A stretch of 49,742 bases of DNA from Myxococcales bacterium (GTDB taxonomy: Bacteria; Myxococcota_A; Polyangia; GCA-2747355), in NCBI GenBank assembly GCA_020431405.1, contig JAGQIK010000298.1:1-49742 (forward strand), in the 5' to 3' direction. Shown here piece after piece: positions 16,507 to 23,952 of this stretch (the first letter of the stretch is position 1; every line of letters starts with the position of its first letter). The notes under the pieces are model-generated. The model was given only the letters and a program-made list of their open reading frames with translations. It did not search any database and was not told the origin of the DNA. Position numbers and translations under genes: made by a program.

Positions 16507-17223
16507 TTACGTCGGCAGCCGCCGCAGGTCGTCGAGCAGCCGCCGCGCGTGGCGGGCGAAGTAGCGCAGCGGGTGTTTGCCCGCGCGCTGCGCCGGCCTG
16601 AACGCGATGTCGTGCCAGTAGATGCCGTGGTGGCGTTGGTGCAGCAGCGCGACGGCGACGTTGCTGAGCAGAAAGTCGGTCGGCACGCGCGCGAGCACCC
16701 AGCGTGTGGTCTCGGCCGACATCAGCCGATAGGGCACGTTGGCGTCGCGTACGTAGACGCCGCTGCGCGCGTAGAGCAACAGGCGCAGCGCCGCCTGGAT
16801 CAGCGCGCGCCGGCGCCCGTCGCCGCGCTCGCGTCGCCGCCCGTAGTGCAGCGGCCCGCGCCCGCGCTGTTGCCAGAAGCGGGCGAGGTAGCGCGGATCG
16901 CACTGGCCGTCGGAGTCGACCTGCAGCACCCACTGCGCGCCGCGGCGCAGCGCCTCGGCGTAGCCGTAGAGGCAGCTCGGACCGTGCCCCGAGTTGTCCT
17001 TGCGCACCACGACGAGCGTCTCGCGTCGCGCCGCGAGCTCGCGCGCGATGTCGGCCGTGCCGTCGGTAGAGCCGTCGTCGACGAGCAGCAGCGTCGCCTC
17101 GGCGTCGTCGAGAGCGGCGATGGCGTCGAGCCACTCGGCGAGCACCGCGGCGATGGCTTGCCGCTCGTTGTAGACCGGCATCACGACGATCAGTCGCTCG
17201 CGGTCTTCGTGGCCCTGCGACAT
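16507..17223 (-). CDS. Glycosyltransferase family 2 (dolichol-phosphate-mannose-synthase-like)
   Basis: This 238-residue enzyme has the GT-A fold of the GT2 family, which moves a sugar from a nucleotide donor to a lipid or glycan acceptor. Visible motifs are the first strand with VVMPVYNERQAI (13-25), LLVDDGSTDGTADIA (47-60), and the metal-binding QVDSDGQCDP (101-110), followed by the ANVPYRLM segment and a basic tail. The ATG at 17223 gives a start immediately before the fold. No C-terminal membrane helices are present, so it is cytosolic and peripheral at most. It diverges by 49 bp from the GT-C gene, which probably uses a lipid-linked sugar. A donor-making/acceptor-using pair is the natural inference. 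Confidence 0.9.
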   Translation of the reverse strand: MSQGHEDRERLIVVMPVYNERQAIAAVLAEWLDAIAALDDAEATLLLVDDGSTDGTADIARELAARRETLVVVRKDNSGHGPSCLYGYAEALRRGAQWVLQVDSDGQCDPRYLARFWQQRGRGPLHYGRRRERGDGRRRALIQAALRLLLYARSGVYVRDANVPYRLMSAETTRWVLARVPTDFLLSNVAVALLHQRHHGIYWHDIAFRPAQRAGKHPLRYFARHARRLLDDLRRLPT

Positions 17224-17272
17224 GTGCGAGACTAGCCCCCGCCTACGAGATGCCGCAGAGTAAGGGCCGCGC

Positions 17273-19723
17273 GTGATCGCTGGCAAGAGCAAGACGGAGC
17301 TGGTGCTGCGCGGCCTCGAGCTCGCCGTCATCGGCATGGCCGCGCTGCACGTGGTGCTGTTCGCGCTCGCCGTGCTGCACCGCATCGGCAGTCCCTTTCC
17401 ATTCGAATGGGTCGAGCACCTCGCCGCGTCGCAGGCGCTGTCGATGGCGCGCGGAAACCCCGTCTACGGGCCGCCGACGATGGACATCCAGTCCGCCGTC
17501 TACGCGCCGGGGCTCGCCTACGTGCTGCTCGCTGGCCACCGGCTCGGCCTACCGATCTTCTATCTCGGCCGCGTGATCTCGGTCGGCGGCGTGCTGCTCG
17601 CGTGTGTGTTTCTCTACAGGACCGTGCGCCGCGAAGGCGGCAGCCGCACCATGGCCTGGCTCGCCGTCGGGCTCTTTCTCGCCAGCTACTTCGCCACCGG
17701 CCGCAACTACGACATGGCGCGCGTCGACCCAGGGGCTATCGGGCTGCTCGCTGCCGGGCTCTACTACGTCACGCGTGACGAGAAGCTATCGCGCGCCACG
17801 TGGCTCGGCGTGCTGCTGCTCTGCGCGGCGACGTACTTCAAACAGAACGTGGCGCTGATCTGCGTCGCGTCGCTGGCGGCGCTGGCGCTGGTGCGAAGGC
17901 GCGCGGGGCTCTACGCGCTGGGGGGCTACCTCGTGATCGTCGTCGGCATCGCGCTGTTGCTCGACGCGCGCACGGGCGGCTGGTTTCGCTACTGGTGCTG
18001 GACCCTGCCCGCGAGCCATCCGCTGTGGCCCCACGATCGCTTCGGCGGCAGCGGCGACTACGGCGCTCTGATCCGCCAGATGCTGTTCGCCGAGCTGCCC
18101 GCTGGCACGCCGGCGCTGTTTCTTGTCGGCGTGCTCGCCGCCGCGGTGGTCAACGTCGTCGCGCGCCTTCGCGCTGCGTCGACGCGGCTCGTCGATCTGG
18201 CCTTGGTCGTCGTCCCACTCGCGGCCTTCGTCGCCGGCGCCGCCGGGCGCATGAAGACTGGCGGCTGGGTCAACGGCTGGTCGCTGGTGTTCTTCGCCTG
18301 CGCTCTGTGCGCGCCGCTAATGGTCGTGCAGGCACGGCGCTTCGCCGAGCGGCGCGGCGTGTCGCGTCGCGCGCGCGTGGCGTGCTACGCCGCGCTGCTG
18401 GTCTACGCCGCCGTGGCGCTCTATCAGCGGCGCTACAACCCGCTCAGCGGTCGCCCGATGCCGCGCGCGCGCGTGCACCTCGCGCGCTACGCGAAGCTCT
18501 TGCGCAGCATCGGCGCGCCGGTCTTCGCGCCCTACCTGCCGGTAGTCACCGAGCTGCACGGCGGCGGACCGCAGGTGATGTTCACCTACCTCATCGATCA
18601 GGCCTGGGCCGGAAAACGCCTGCCGCCTGACTTCTATCGCAAGCGCGATCGCCGCCACTGGAAGGCGCTCTTTCTGCCCGCGGGCTGCAGCGGTTGGCCG
18701 CCGTGGCTCGGGCAGCTCGGCGCGCAGTACGTGCCGGTGACGCCGATCAAGCTGCCCTTGATGCAGCCCTTCGCCGAGATGGCGCACCACTGGATCTGGC
18801 TGCCGCGGCCCGACATGCTGCAGCCGCACGGTATCGAGCTCGACTTCGAGCGCGTCAGTCATCTGCCCGCGCACATCGCGAGACGCTTCGCCGGCCAGGG
18901 CAGCCGCGGCTGGTCGGTCGATGTGCGGCGCGGCGTGGCCATCACGCGCGGCTTCAGGCTGCGCGGCGACACGGTGCGCTTTCGCTGGGCCAGCGGCCAG
19001 CACGCGGCGGCCGCCGTCGAGCTGCTGGTCGGTGATGGCGTGACCCACGCGGCGCGCGGCGACAGCGCTGCGCAGCGCGTGGTCTGGGACGTCAGCGCGC
19101 AGATGGGACAGCGCGTGCGGCTGCGCGTGCGCGATCCGGCGGGGCGCTTCGCGCACCTCGTCATCGACGGGCTGTTCGTCAGCTACGAGCGGCGCCGGCT
19201 CGGACAGCGGCCGTCGCTCGCCGGCTACGTCGGCTGGGTGGCGCGCGGGATAGCCTTCGGCCCTGGCCCGGCGCGCGGCACGCTGCCCGGGCAGCTGCGC
19301 GTGACGGGCTATCGCGGCAAGCGCCTGGCGAGCTCCTTTCACGGCGGCGATCCGGCCACCGGCTCGCTGACCAGCGAGCGCTTCGTCTTGCGCGGCGACA
19401 CCATCAGCTTTCTCGTGGGCGGGTCACGCCGCGTGGCCGCCTTCGAGCTGCTCGTCGAAGGGCGCGTGATGCAGCGCGCGCACGGGCAAGACAGCGAGCA
19501 CCTGCGCCGCGTCGCCTGGGACGTGGCGCCTTTTCGCGGCAAGTGGGTGCAGCTTCGCGCGCGCGACTGGGGCGGCGGGCCGTTCGGCCATCTGCTGCTC
19601 GACGACATCGTCATCGTCGAGCGCCCCGCGGGTCTGCCGTTTTGGGGCGACGCGCGCATCCTCGAGCAGTCTCAGCACTGCTCGCTGCCGAGCGCGCGCT
19701 TCGTCTACGACCTCAACTACTAG
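17273..19723 (+). CDS. GT-C family membrane glycosyltransferase with two C-terminal beta-sandwich repeats
   Basis: This 816-residue protein begins with about ten hydrophobic helices (residues 13-390). An early periplasmic loop has FEWVEHLAASQALS and an Asp-containing PTMDIQ, in the manner of ArnT/PMT-like GT-C transferases that use polyprenyl-phosphate sugars. A periplasmic segment follows, then two homologous modules (about 560-640 and 704-785). Each contains the pattern RGDT-[VI]-x-F ... ELLV ... RVxWDV ... VDxGLF/LLDDIVI, which resembles beta-sandwich domains seen with GH32 and other glycan enzymes. The GTG start at 17273 follows a TAAGGG ribosome site with 7-bp spacing. Its stop overlaps the convergent flavoprotein gene by 11 bp. 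Acceptor and sugar are unknown. Confidence 0.82.
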   Translation: MIAGKSKTELVLRGLELAVIGMAALHVVLFALAVLHRIGSPFPFEWVEHLAASQALSMARGNPVYGPPTMDIQSAVYAPGLAYVLLAGHRLGLPIFYLGRVISVGGVLLACVFLYRTVRREGGSRTMAWLAVGLFLASYFATGRNYDMARVDPGAIGLLAAGLYYVTRDEKLSRATWLGVLLLCAATYFKQNVALICVASLAALALVRRRAGLYALGGYLVIVVGIALLLDARTGGWFRYWCWTLPASHPLWPHDRFGGSGDYGALIRQMLFAELPAGTPALFLVGVLAAAVVNVVARLRAASTRLVDLALVVVPLAAFVAGAAGRMKTGGWVNGWSLVFFACALCAPLMVVQARRFAERRGVSRRARVACYAALLVYAAVALYQRRYNPLSGRPMPRARVHLARYAKLLRSIGAPVFAPYLPVVTELHGGGPQVMFTYLIDQAWAGKRLPPDFYRKRDRRHWKALFLPAGCSGWPPWLGQLGAQYVPVTPIKLPLMQPFAEMAHHWIWLPRPDMLQPHGIELDFERVSHLPAHIARRFAGQGSRGWSVDVRRGVAITRGFRLRGDTVRFRWASGQHAAAAVELLVGDGVTHAARGDSAAQRVVWDVSAQMGQRVRLRVRDPAGRFAHLVIDGLFVSYERRRLGQRPSLAGYVGWVARGIAFGPGPARGTLPGQLRVTGYRGKRLASSFHGGDPATGSLTSERFVLRGDTISFLVGGSRRVAAFELLVEGRVMQRAHGQDSEHLRRVAWDVAPFRGKWVQLRARDWGGGPFGHLLLDDIVIVERPAGLPFWGDARILEQSQHCSLPSARFVYDLNY
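18950..19626 (+). repeat. Internal duplication encoding two beta-sandwich modules
   Basis: Two stretches of about 245 bp (roughly 18950-19195 and 19381-19626) encode clearly related protein modules. Both contain LRGDT near the start, ELLV in the middle, and a WDV-x(6-7)-G-x-W/R-V-x-LR block before the final beta strand. The copies have diverged at the DNA level but keep the order and spacing of motifs, which points to an old duplication inside the gene. Confidence 0.75.
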
Positions 19724-21074
19724 ACCCGCTGAGCGCGTGCGCCGCGTCGCGACCGCTGAGGATCGAGTGGTCCATGTTGAAGTACTCCCACTGGCCGAAG
19801 CGGCCGCGGCTGTGCACGTCGTGCGCCGCGACAAACGCCTCCAGCGTGGCGAGGTCGGCGCGGTGCTCGAGGTGATAGATGATGTAGGCCGGGTCGAGCG
19901 TGTGGATGTTGGCCACCAGCACGCGGCCGCCCTCGGCGGCGGGTCGCGCCTCGCGCGCGTCTAGCAGCCCGATGTCGACGAGGCCCTCGAGCGTCTGCGC
20001 GACGAGCGTGGCGCGCTCGAGCGGGCGCTTTTGCGACGTGCTGATCTCGGCTTGGATCGAGCAGCAACCGGGCGGCGCCATGCTCGCCGAGAAGCGATGC
20101 GGGTAGCTGATGCGATGAAAGACCGTCCGCTCTTCCGGCAGATAGACCCAGTGGCGTAGTGCGTCGTCGGCGAGCGTGGCGCCGCGCAGCCCGATGTTGA
20201 CCGTGTGAACCACGTTGTGCTGCAGCCGCCGCAGCGCGGCGCGTACGCGTTCGTCGTCGAGCGCGCGGGCGCCAGCGAGGGCCAGCAAGCGCGGAAGCGG
20301 CAGCGTCGAGATCAGCCGCTCGTAGGCGAGCGTCTCGCCGCCGTCGAGGGTCAGTCGCTTGGCCTCGAGGTCGATGGCGGTCACGCGTGTCTCGAGCCGC
20401 AGCCGCGACGCGGGGATCTCGCGGGCCAGCGCGCGCGGCAGCGCTTCGATGCCGCCGCGCTCGGGATACCAGAACTCGCGGTTGGGGCCGTAGGCCTGCG
20501 TCGGCGGCTGCAGCGCGCCGAGGATCACGTCCTCGAGGCGCGGGCGCGGAACGCGCTCCGCGATCCAGTCGAAGCCCATCTCGGCGAGGTCCCAGGCCCA
20601 GACGCGGCGGTTGTAGGGCAGCATGAAGTGGCGTGCGATGCCGCGCCCGAAGGTGCGCTCGATCCACTCTTCGAAGTTGCGCGGCGCCGCGGCGTCACGG
20701 TCGTAGATCGCCTCGACGAGGCCGAGGATGTTGTCGGCGATGACCTCGGCGGGCAGGCCGAAGGTGTGCGCCTGATACGGATACTCCGTGTAGACGCCGC
20801 GCGAGTAGCAGAAGCTGCGGCGCGCTTGGCGCACCAAGTTGCCGTCGAGCAGGCGCTGCAGCAGCTCGCCGGCGTAGGGGTCCGCCGTGTAGAGGATGTG
20901 GATCGAGTAGTCGAAGGCGAAGCCGTCGAGCTCGAGGGTGCGCGCCAGGCCGCCCACCTCGTCCTCGCGCTCGACGAGGAGGTAGTCGCTGAAGCCGAGC
21001 TCTTCGAAATGGTAGGCGGCGGAGAGGCCGGTCAGGCCGGCGCCGACGATGACGACTTGGGGCACGAGCCCCAC
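19713..21074 (-). CDS. FAD-dependent amine-oxidase/UDP-galactopyranose-mutase-like protein
   Basis: This 453-residue flavoprotein opens with the FAD-binding Rossmann motif VVIVGAGLTGLSAAYHFEE and VEREDEVGGLARTL, then FAFDYSIHIL, where UDP-galactopyranose mutases and protoporphyrinogen-oxidase-like enzymes position the flavin. It ends with a typical C-terminal FAD-proximal segment (GRFGQWEYFNMDHS). Homologues of this type are common in polysaccharide loci and are predicted to rearrange or oxidise nucleotide-activated sugars, but the reaction is not fixed. Two GTG starts (21074, 21065) are possible and differ by three residues. Its 3' end overlaps the GT-C gene by 11 bp, in line with a local glycan cluster. 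Confidence 0.83.
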   Translation of the reverse strand: MGLVPQVVIVGAGLTGLSAAYHFEELGFSDYLLVEREDEVGGLARTLELDGFAFDYSIHILYTADPYAGELLQRLLDGNLVRQARRSFCYSRGVYTEYPYQAHTFGLPAEVIADNILGLVEAIYDRDAAAPRNFEEWIERTFGRGIARHFMLPYNRRVWAWDLAEMGFDWIAERVPRPRLEDVILGALQPPTQAYGPNREFWYPERGGIEALPRALAREIPASRLRLETRVTAIDLEAKRLTLDGGETLAYERLISTLPLPRLLALAGARALDDERVRAALRRLQHNVVHTVNIGLRGATLADDALRHWVYLPEERTVFHRISYPHRFSASMAPPGCCSIQAEISTSQKRPLERATLVAQTLEGLVDIGLLDAREARPAAEGGRVLVANIHTLDPAYIIYHLEHRADLATLEAFVAAHDVHSRGRFGQWEYFNMDHSILSGRDAAHALSGSSS

Positions 21075-21096
21075 GCTAGCACGTCGCTCGGGGCGC

Positions 21097-21750
21097 TTAG
21101 GGCGTTTGCGGCGCGGGGCGCTCGCAGATCACGGTGTCGCGGCCCGGGTCGTCGCAGCTGGCGTCGTTCCACAGGCCGCGCAGCTCGGTGACCTTGAGGT
21201 TGTGTCCCCAGACGACGACGCAGTTTTCACTGCCGCTCTCGTTGTTGGGCTCGCCCGGCGCCCAGGCGACGTAGTTGGCGGCCTTGCCCGAGGCCCACTG
21301 GAAGTGCGCGGCGGTCGTGCGCTTGAGTGCGATCCAGGCGGCTTGCCCGCCGCCCACCGGGATCGACTGCAGCAGCGTGTAGATGAACTTGTTCTCGGCG
21401 TCGGAGGTGATCTCGGCGACGTCAGCGCCGCGCGAGGCGCACAGCGCGGCGGCGGTGGCGTAGTCCATCCACTTGACGCCGGGCGCCGAGTAGCAGTGAC
21501 CGTCGAAGAGCATCTCGTCGGCGTTGCAGCTGTAGGTCGGCGCGGCCGGCGCCGTGTCGGGCGCCAGCGTGTCGGCGGCGGCGCCCGCGTCGGCGTCGGG
21601 GACGTATAGGTCGAAGGTGCTGTCGAGCGAGCCTGACGTGTCCCCGCCGAGCTGCACGCTAGTCGGGCTCGCGTCGGGGAAGTCGATGTACTCCGTGCCG
21701 CCACACCCTACGCAGAGGGCGCACACGGCGAGAACCTTCGTGATGTGCAT
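21097..21750 (-). CDS. Lipoprotein with a C-type lectin domain
   Basis: This 217-residue protein has a signal peptide with lipobox (KVLAVCALCVGC), an Asp/Ala linker, and a complete C-type lectin-like domain. Key features are a first CNADEMLFDGHCY, ATAAALCASRGADVAEI, AAWIALKR, the calcium- and sugar-contacting APGEPNNES, and GLWNDASC before the final CERP. The EPN and WND pair is the signature of calcium-dependent mannose/glucose-type binding, so it may bind glycans at the cell surface. ATG 21750 puts the signal peptide at the N-terminus; upstream starts (21768 and the open frame to 21861) are possible. It lies 22 bp upstream of the flavoprotein gene on the same strand and may share its transcript. 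Confidence 0.88.
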   Translation of the reverse strand: MHITKVLAVCALCVGCGGTEYIDFPDASPTSVQLGGDTSGSLDSTFDLYVPDADAGAAADTLAPDTAPAAPTYSCNADEMLFDGHCYSAPGVKWMDYATAAALCASRGADVAEITSDAENKFIYTLLQSIPVGGGQAAWIALKRTTAAHFQWASGKAANYVAWAPGEPNNESGSENCVVVWGHNLKVTELRGLWNDASCDDPGRDTVICERPAPQTP

Positions 21751-21932
21751 GGTCTGGCGAACGTGCATCGGCCGTGCCGCCATCGTGCACGCTGCATGTG
21801 TGCGAAAAAACGTGAGCGCGAATGCAACGCGATGCCTAAGAGTACCGGCGCGCGTGGCCATCCCGTTACAAGCGTTGCAGATGCGTTTATCGCGGCGGGA
21901 AGGACGACGGCGGATACCCGTATTGAGTCGTC

Positions 21933-22826
21933 GTGTTAGCCGCCCACCGCCTACTACATCTGACTACTGCGCTCGCGCTGCTGGCGCTCGTCGCGGGCTG
22001 CGATGACAGCGGCGACTTCTACGACGCGCGCTCGTCTTCGGGTGACGCCGCGACGCGCGATGGCCCAGGCGGCCGCCGCGACGGCGGCGACCTGACGCAG
22101 TTCACCGACGGGCGCGCGCTCGATGGGGGTGGCGCTGGCGAAGGTGGCGCAGGCGACGGGGGCGCTGGCGATGGCGCCGCACGCGACGCCGCCGCCGACG
22201 CCACGCCCGCGTGCGATAGCAGCGTCGACACGGCGCCCGCGCGCGACAGCAGCGTCGACACCGCCGCGCCGGGCGACAGCAGCGTCGACAGCACGAGAGA
22301 CAGCGGCAGCAACCCCACCGGGCTGACGGTGCCGTGCAAGAGCGGACCCGGCTGGACGCTGTTTCGCTTTCACTACGACAGCGGCAGCACCAGCGCGCGC
22401 ATCGACGTTTGGGATGCCAGCTGCAGCTACTCGTTCGCGCCCAACAGCGCCTGCAACGTGCGCGAGGTGTATCCCGGCTTCGGCACGGTGAGCCGCACGT
22501 CGCAGGGCTACCCGATCTTCACCACCACGCAGTATCTGCGGGTGCGCTTCAGCGCGGCGGGGCTGAGCTTCAGCAAGGCCGCCGTCTACATCCAGGCGCG
22601 CTCGTACGCCACCTCGTCGTCGACGTACTTTCGTATCTGGTCGCCGCTCTATGGCGCGATCAAGGCCGGCCCGGTGGACAACGACTTCGTCTACGACTGG
22701 TACGGCGTCGACTGGACCGGCTTGTTGTACCCCAGCGACCAGCCGAGCTTGACCGCGATCCAGGTCTACGCCGACTCGGGGTCGGGACAGCTCGCCGTCA
22801 AGGCCGTGGAGCTGTGCGTGCAGTAG
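21933..22826 (+). CDS. Lipoprotein with low-complexity Asp/Ala/Gly linker, unknown function
   Basis: This 297-residue protein starts at GTG 21933, with signal peptide and lipobox LALVAGC. Residues of about 25-130 are low complexity, with three 10-residue repeats (D-S-S-V-D-T-A-x-x-x). The C-terminal part, about 170 residues, is rich in Ser, Tyr and Phe with strand-like patterns: WTLFRFHYDSGSTSARIDVWD, TQYLRVRFSAAG and AVYIQARSYATSSSTYF. It looks like a beta-sandwich, possibly a carbohydrate-binding or adhesion domain, but no family was recognised. It diverges from the lectin gene by 182 bp and is 52 bp upstream of the PilZ gene on the same strand. Confidence 0.75.
   Translation: MLAAHRLLHLTTALALLALVAGCDDSGDFYDARSSSGDAATRDGPGGRRDGGDLTQFTDGRALDGGGAGEGGAGDGGAGDGAARDAAADATPACDSSVDTAPARDSSVDTAAPGDSSVDSTRDSGSNPTGLTVPCKSGPGWTLFRFHYDSGSTSARIDVWDASCSYSFAPNSACNVREVYPGFGTVSRTSQGYPIFTTTQYLRVRFSAAGLSFSKAAVYIQARSYATSSSTYFRIWSPLYGAIKAGPVDNDFVYDWYGVDWTGLLYPSDQPSLTAIQVYADSGSGQLAVKAVELCVQ
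22215..22304 (+). repeat. 30-bp coding tandem repeat, three copies
   Basis: Three 30-bp units, starting at 22215, 22245 and 22275, encode D-S-S-V-D-T/S followed by variable Ala/Pro/Arg residues. They lie in the linker of the lipoprotein at 21933 and probably vary in copy number between strains, as such linkers often do. Confidence 0.8.
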
Positions 22827-22878
22827 CGCGCTCGCTCTCGCGCCGCGACCAGCCTCTCTTTTGATAGGATTGGCGTCG

Positions 22879-23949
22879 GTGGAGCGACGGGTCAGCGCAC
22901 GCATCGAGACGGAGCTGTACATCGGGGTCGTCGGCGTCGACGAGGCGCCCGTCCTGCGGCGCGGCAACTTCAGCAGCACCGGCGTCTACTTCGAGATCGA
23001 CCGTCCCATCGGCGAGGTCGGCTCGCTGCAGCGGCTGCACCTTCTGTCCTACGACCGCTCCATCGAGCTGCGCGTGGTGGCGCGCATGGCAAGGCGTGTA
23101 CAGATCGACGACCTGCACCACCGCGCGCGTCCCGTCACCGGCGCGGGGTTGCAGTTCTTCCCTGGCAACGAGCACGAGCGGGCCACGCTAGTGCGCCTGT
23201 TGCGCGCTGTGATCAAACATCAGGTGGCGCGCGATCTCGAGGTCGACCACGGCTACGAGACCAGCATCGGCGACAACAACGCGGCTTCGACGGTACAGCT
23301 GAGCGTGCACCGCATGCTGCTCGACACGAGCCATCCGCTCGAAGTGGGCGAGCTCGTGGAGTTCGACATTCGCCCCGGCAGCGGCGCCGCGGGCGTGCCG
23401 TTCAGCGGCAAGGTCACGCGCGTAGCGCCTCGCGTGCAGCCCGACGGCAGCGAGACCTATCGCGTGGAGGTTTCGATCGGCGAGGAGCGCGCCGACGCCG
23501 GCACGCGCTCGCAGCGCCTGCACGATGCGTCGCTGTCGTTCAACGACACCATCGATCGCGCTTTCACCGATCTACTCGCCGCCGAGTCAGACGAGCGCCC
23601 GCATCTCGACGACGATCTGATGGGACAGCTGGCGCGCATTCCGCTCACCTCGCTGCTGCCGCTTTTCGAGATGGAGCGCATGTCGGGCGAGCTCAAGCTC
23701 AGCGACGGCGGGCTCTCTCGCGCGCAGGTCTTTCTGCGCGACGGGCGTGTCATCGACGCCGTCGCCGATCCCGCGCGACCGCATGTCAGCGCGCGACAGC
23801 TGCTCGGAGAGCTGATGCGCTGGCGCGACGGCACGTTCGAGCTGACCCTCGGCGCCGTCGAGCGCCCCGACCGCATCGAGACGCCGACCACGGTGCTGAT
23901 GCTCGACCTCGCGCGCGAGCATGACGAGCGACAGCGGTCGGAGCACTGA
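22879..23949 (+). CDS. PilZ-like plus DUF4388 (PATAN) regulatory protein
   Basis: This 356-residue cytosolic protein has an N-terminal PilZ-like region (ERRVSARIETELYIGVV... with the basic RR pair near the start, then NFSSTGVYFEI). A second PilZ-like beta segment follows (TVQLSVHRMLLDT... FSGKVTRVAPR). The C-terminal block of about 110 residues matches DUF4388: IPLTSLLPLFEMERMSGELKLSDGG, VFLRDGRVIDAV, LGELMRWRDGTFELTL. PilZ proteins commonly sense cyclic di-GMP, and DUF4388 proteins are frequent in Myxococcota signalling; ligand binding is not proven here. The GTG at 22879 is chosen because AGGA lies 9 bp upstream; earlier TTG codons exist. Three bases separate it from the following kinase gene, so co-transcription is likely. 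Confidence 0.83.
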   Translation: MERRVSARIETELYIGVVGVDEAPVLRRGNFSSTGVYFEIDRPIGEVGSLQRLHLLSYDRSIELRVVARMARRVQIDDLHHRARPVTGAGLQFFPGNEHERATLVRLLRAVIKHQVARDLEVDHGYETSIGDNNAASTVQLSVHRMLLDTSHPLEVGELVEFDIRPGSGAAGVPFSGKVTRVAPRVQPDGSETYRVEVSIGEERADAGTRSQRLHDASLSFNDTIDRAFTDLLAAESDERPHLDDDLMGQLARIPLTSLLPLFEMERMSGELKLSDGGLSRAQVFLRDGRVIDAVADPARPHVSARQLLGELMRWRDGTFELTLGAVERPDRIETPTTVLMLDLAREHDERQRSEH

Positions 23950-23952
23950 CCG

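Noticed and set aside
14666-17134. 822-residue minus-strand frame across the phosphoesterase-GNAT gene
   Set aside because: No family motif, and the forward strand has complete metallophosphoesterase and GNAT motifs.
21823-21879. TGCAACGC/GCGTTGCA inverted repeat between two lipoprotein genes
   Set aside because: The arms are 41 bp apart, too far for a usual operator; likely chance, though a looping site cannot be excluded.
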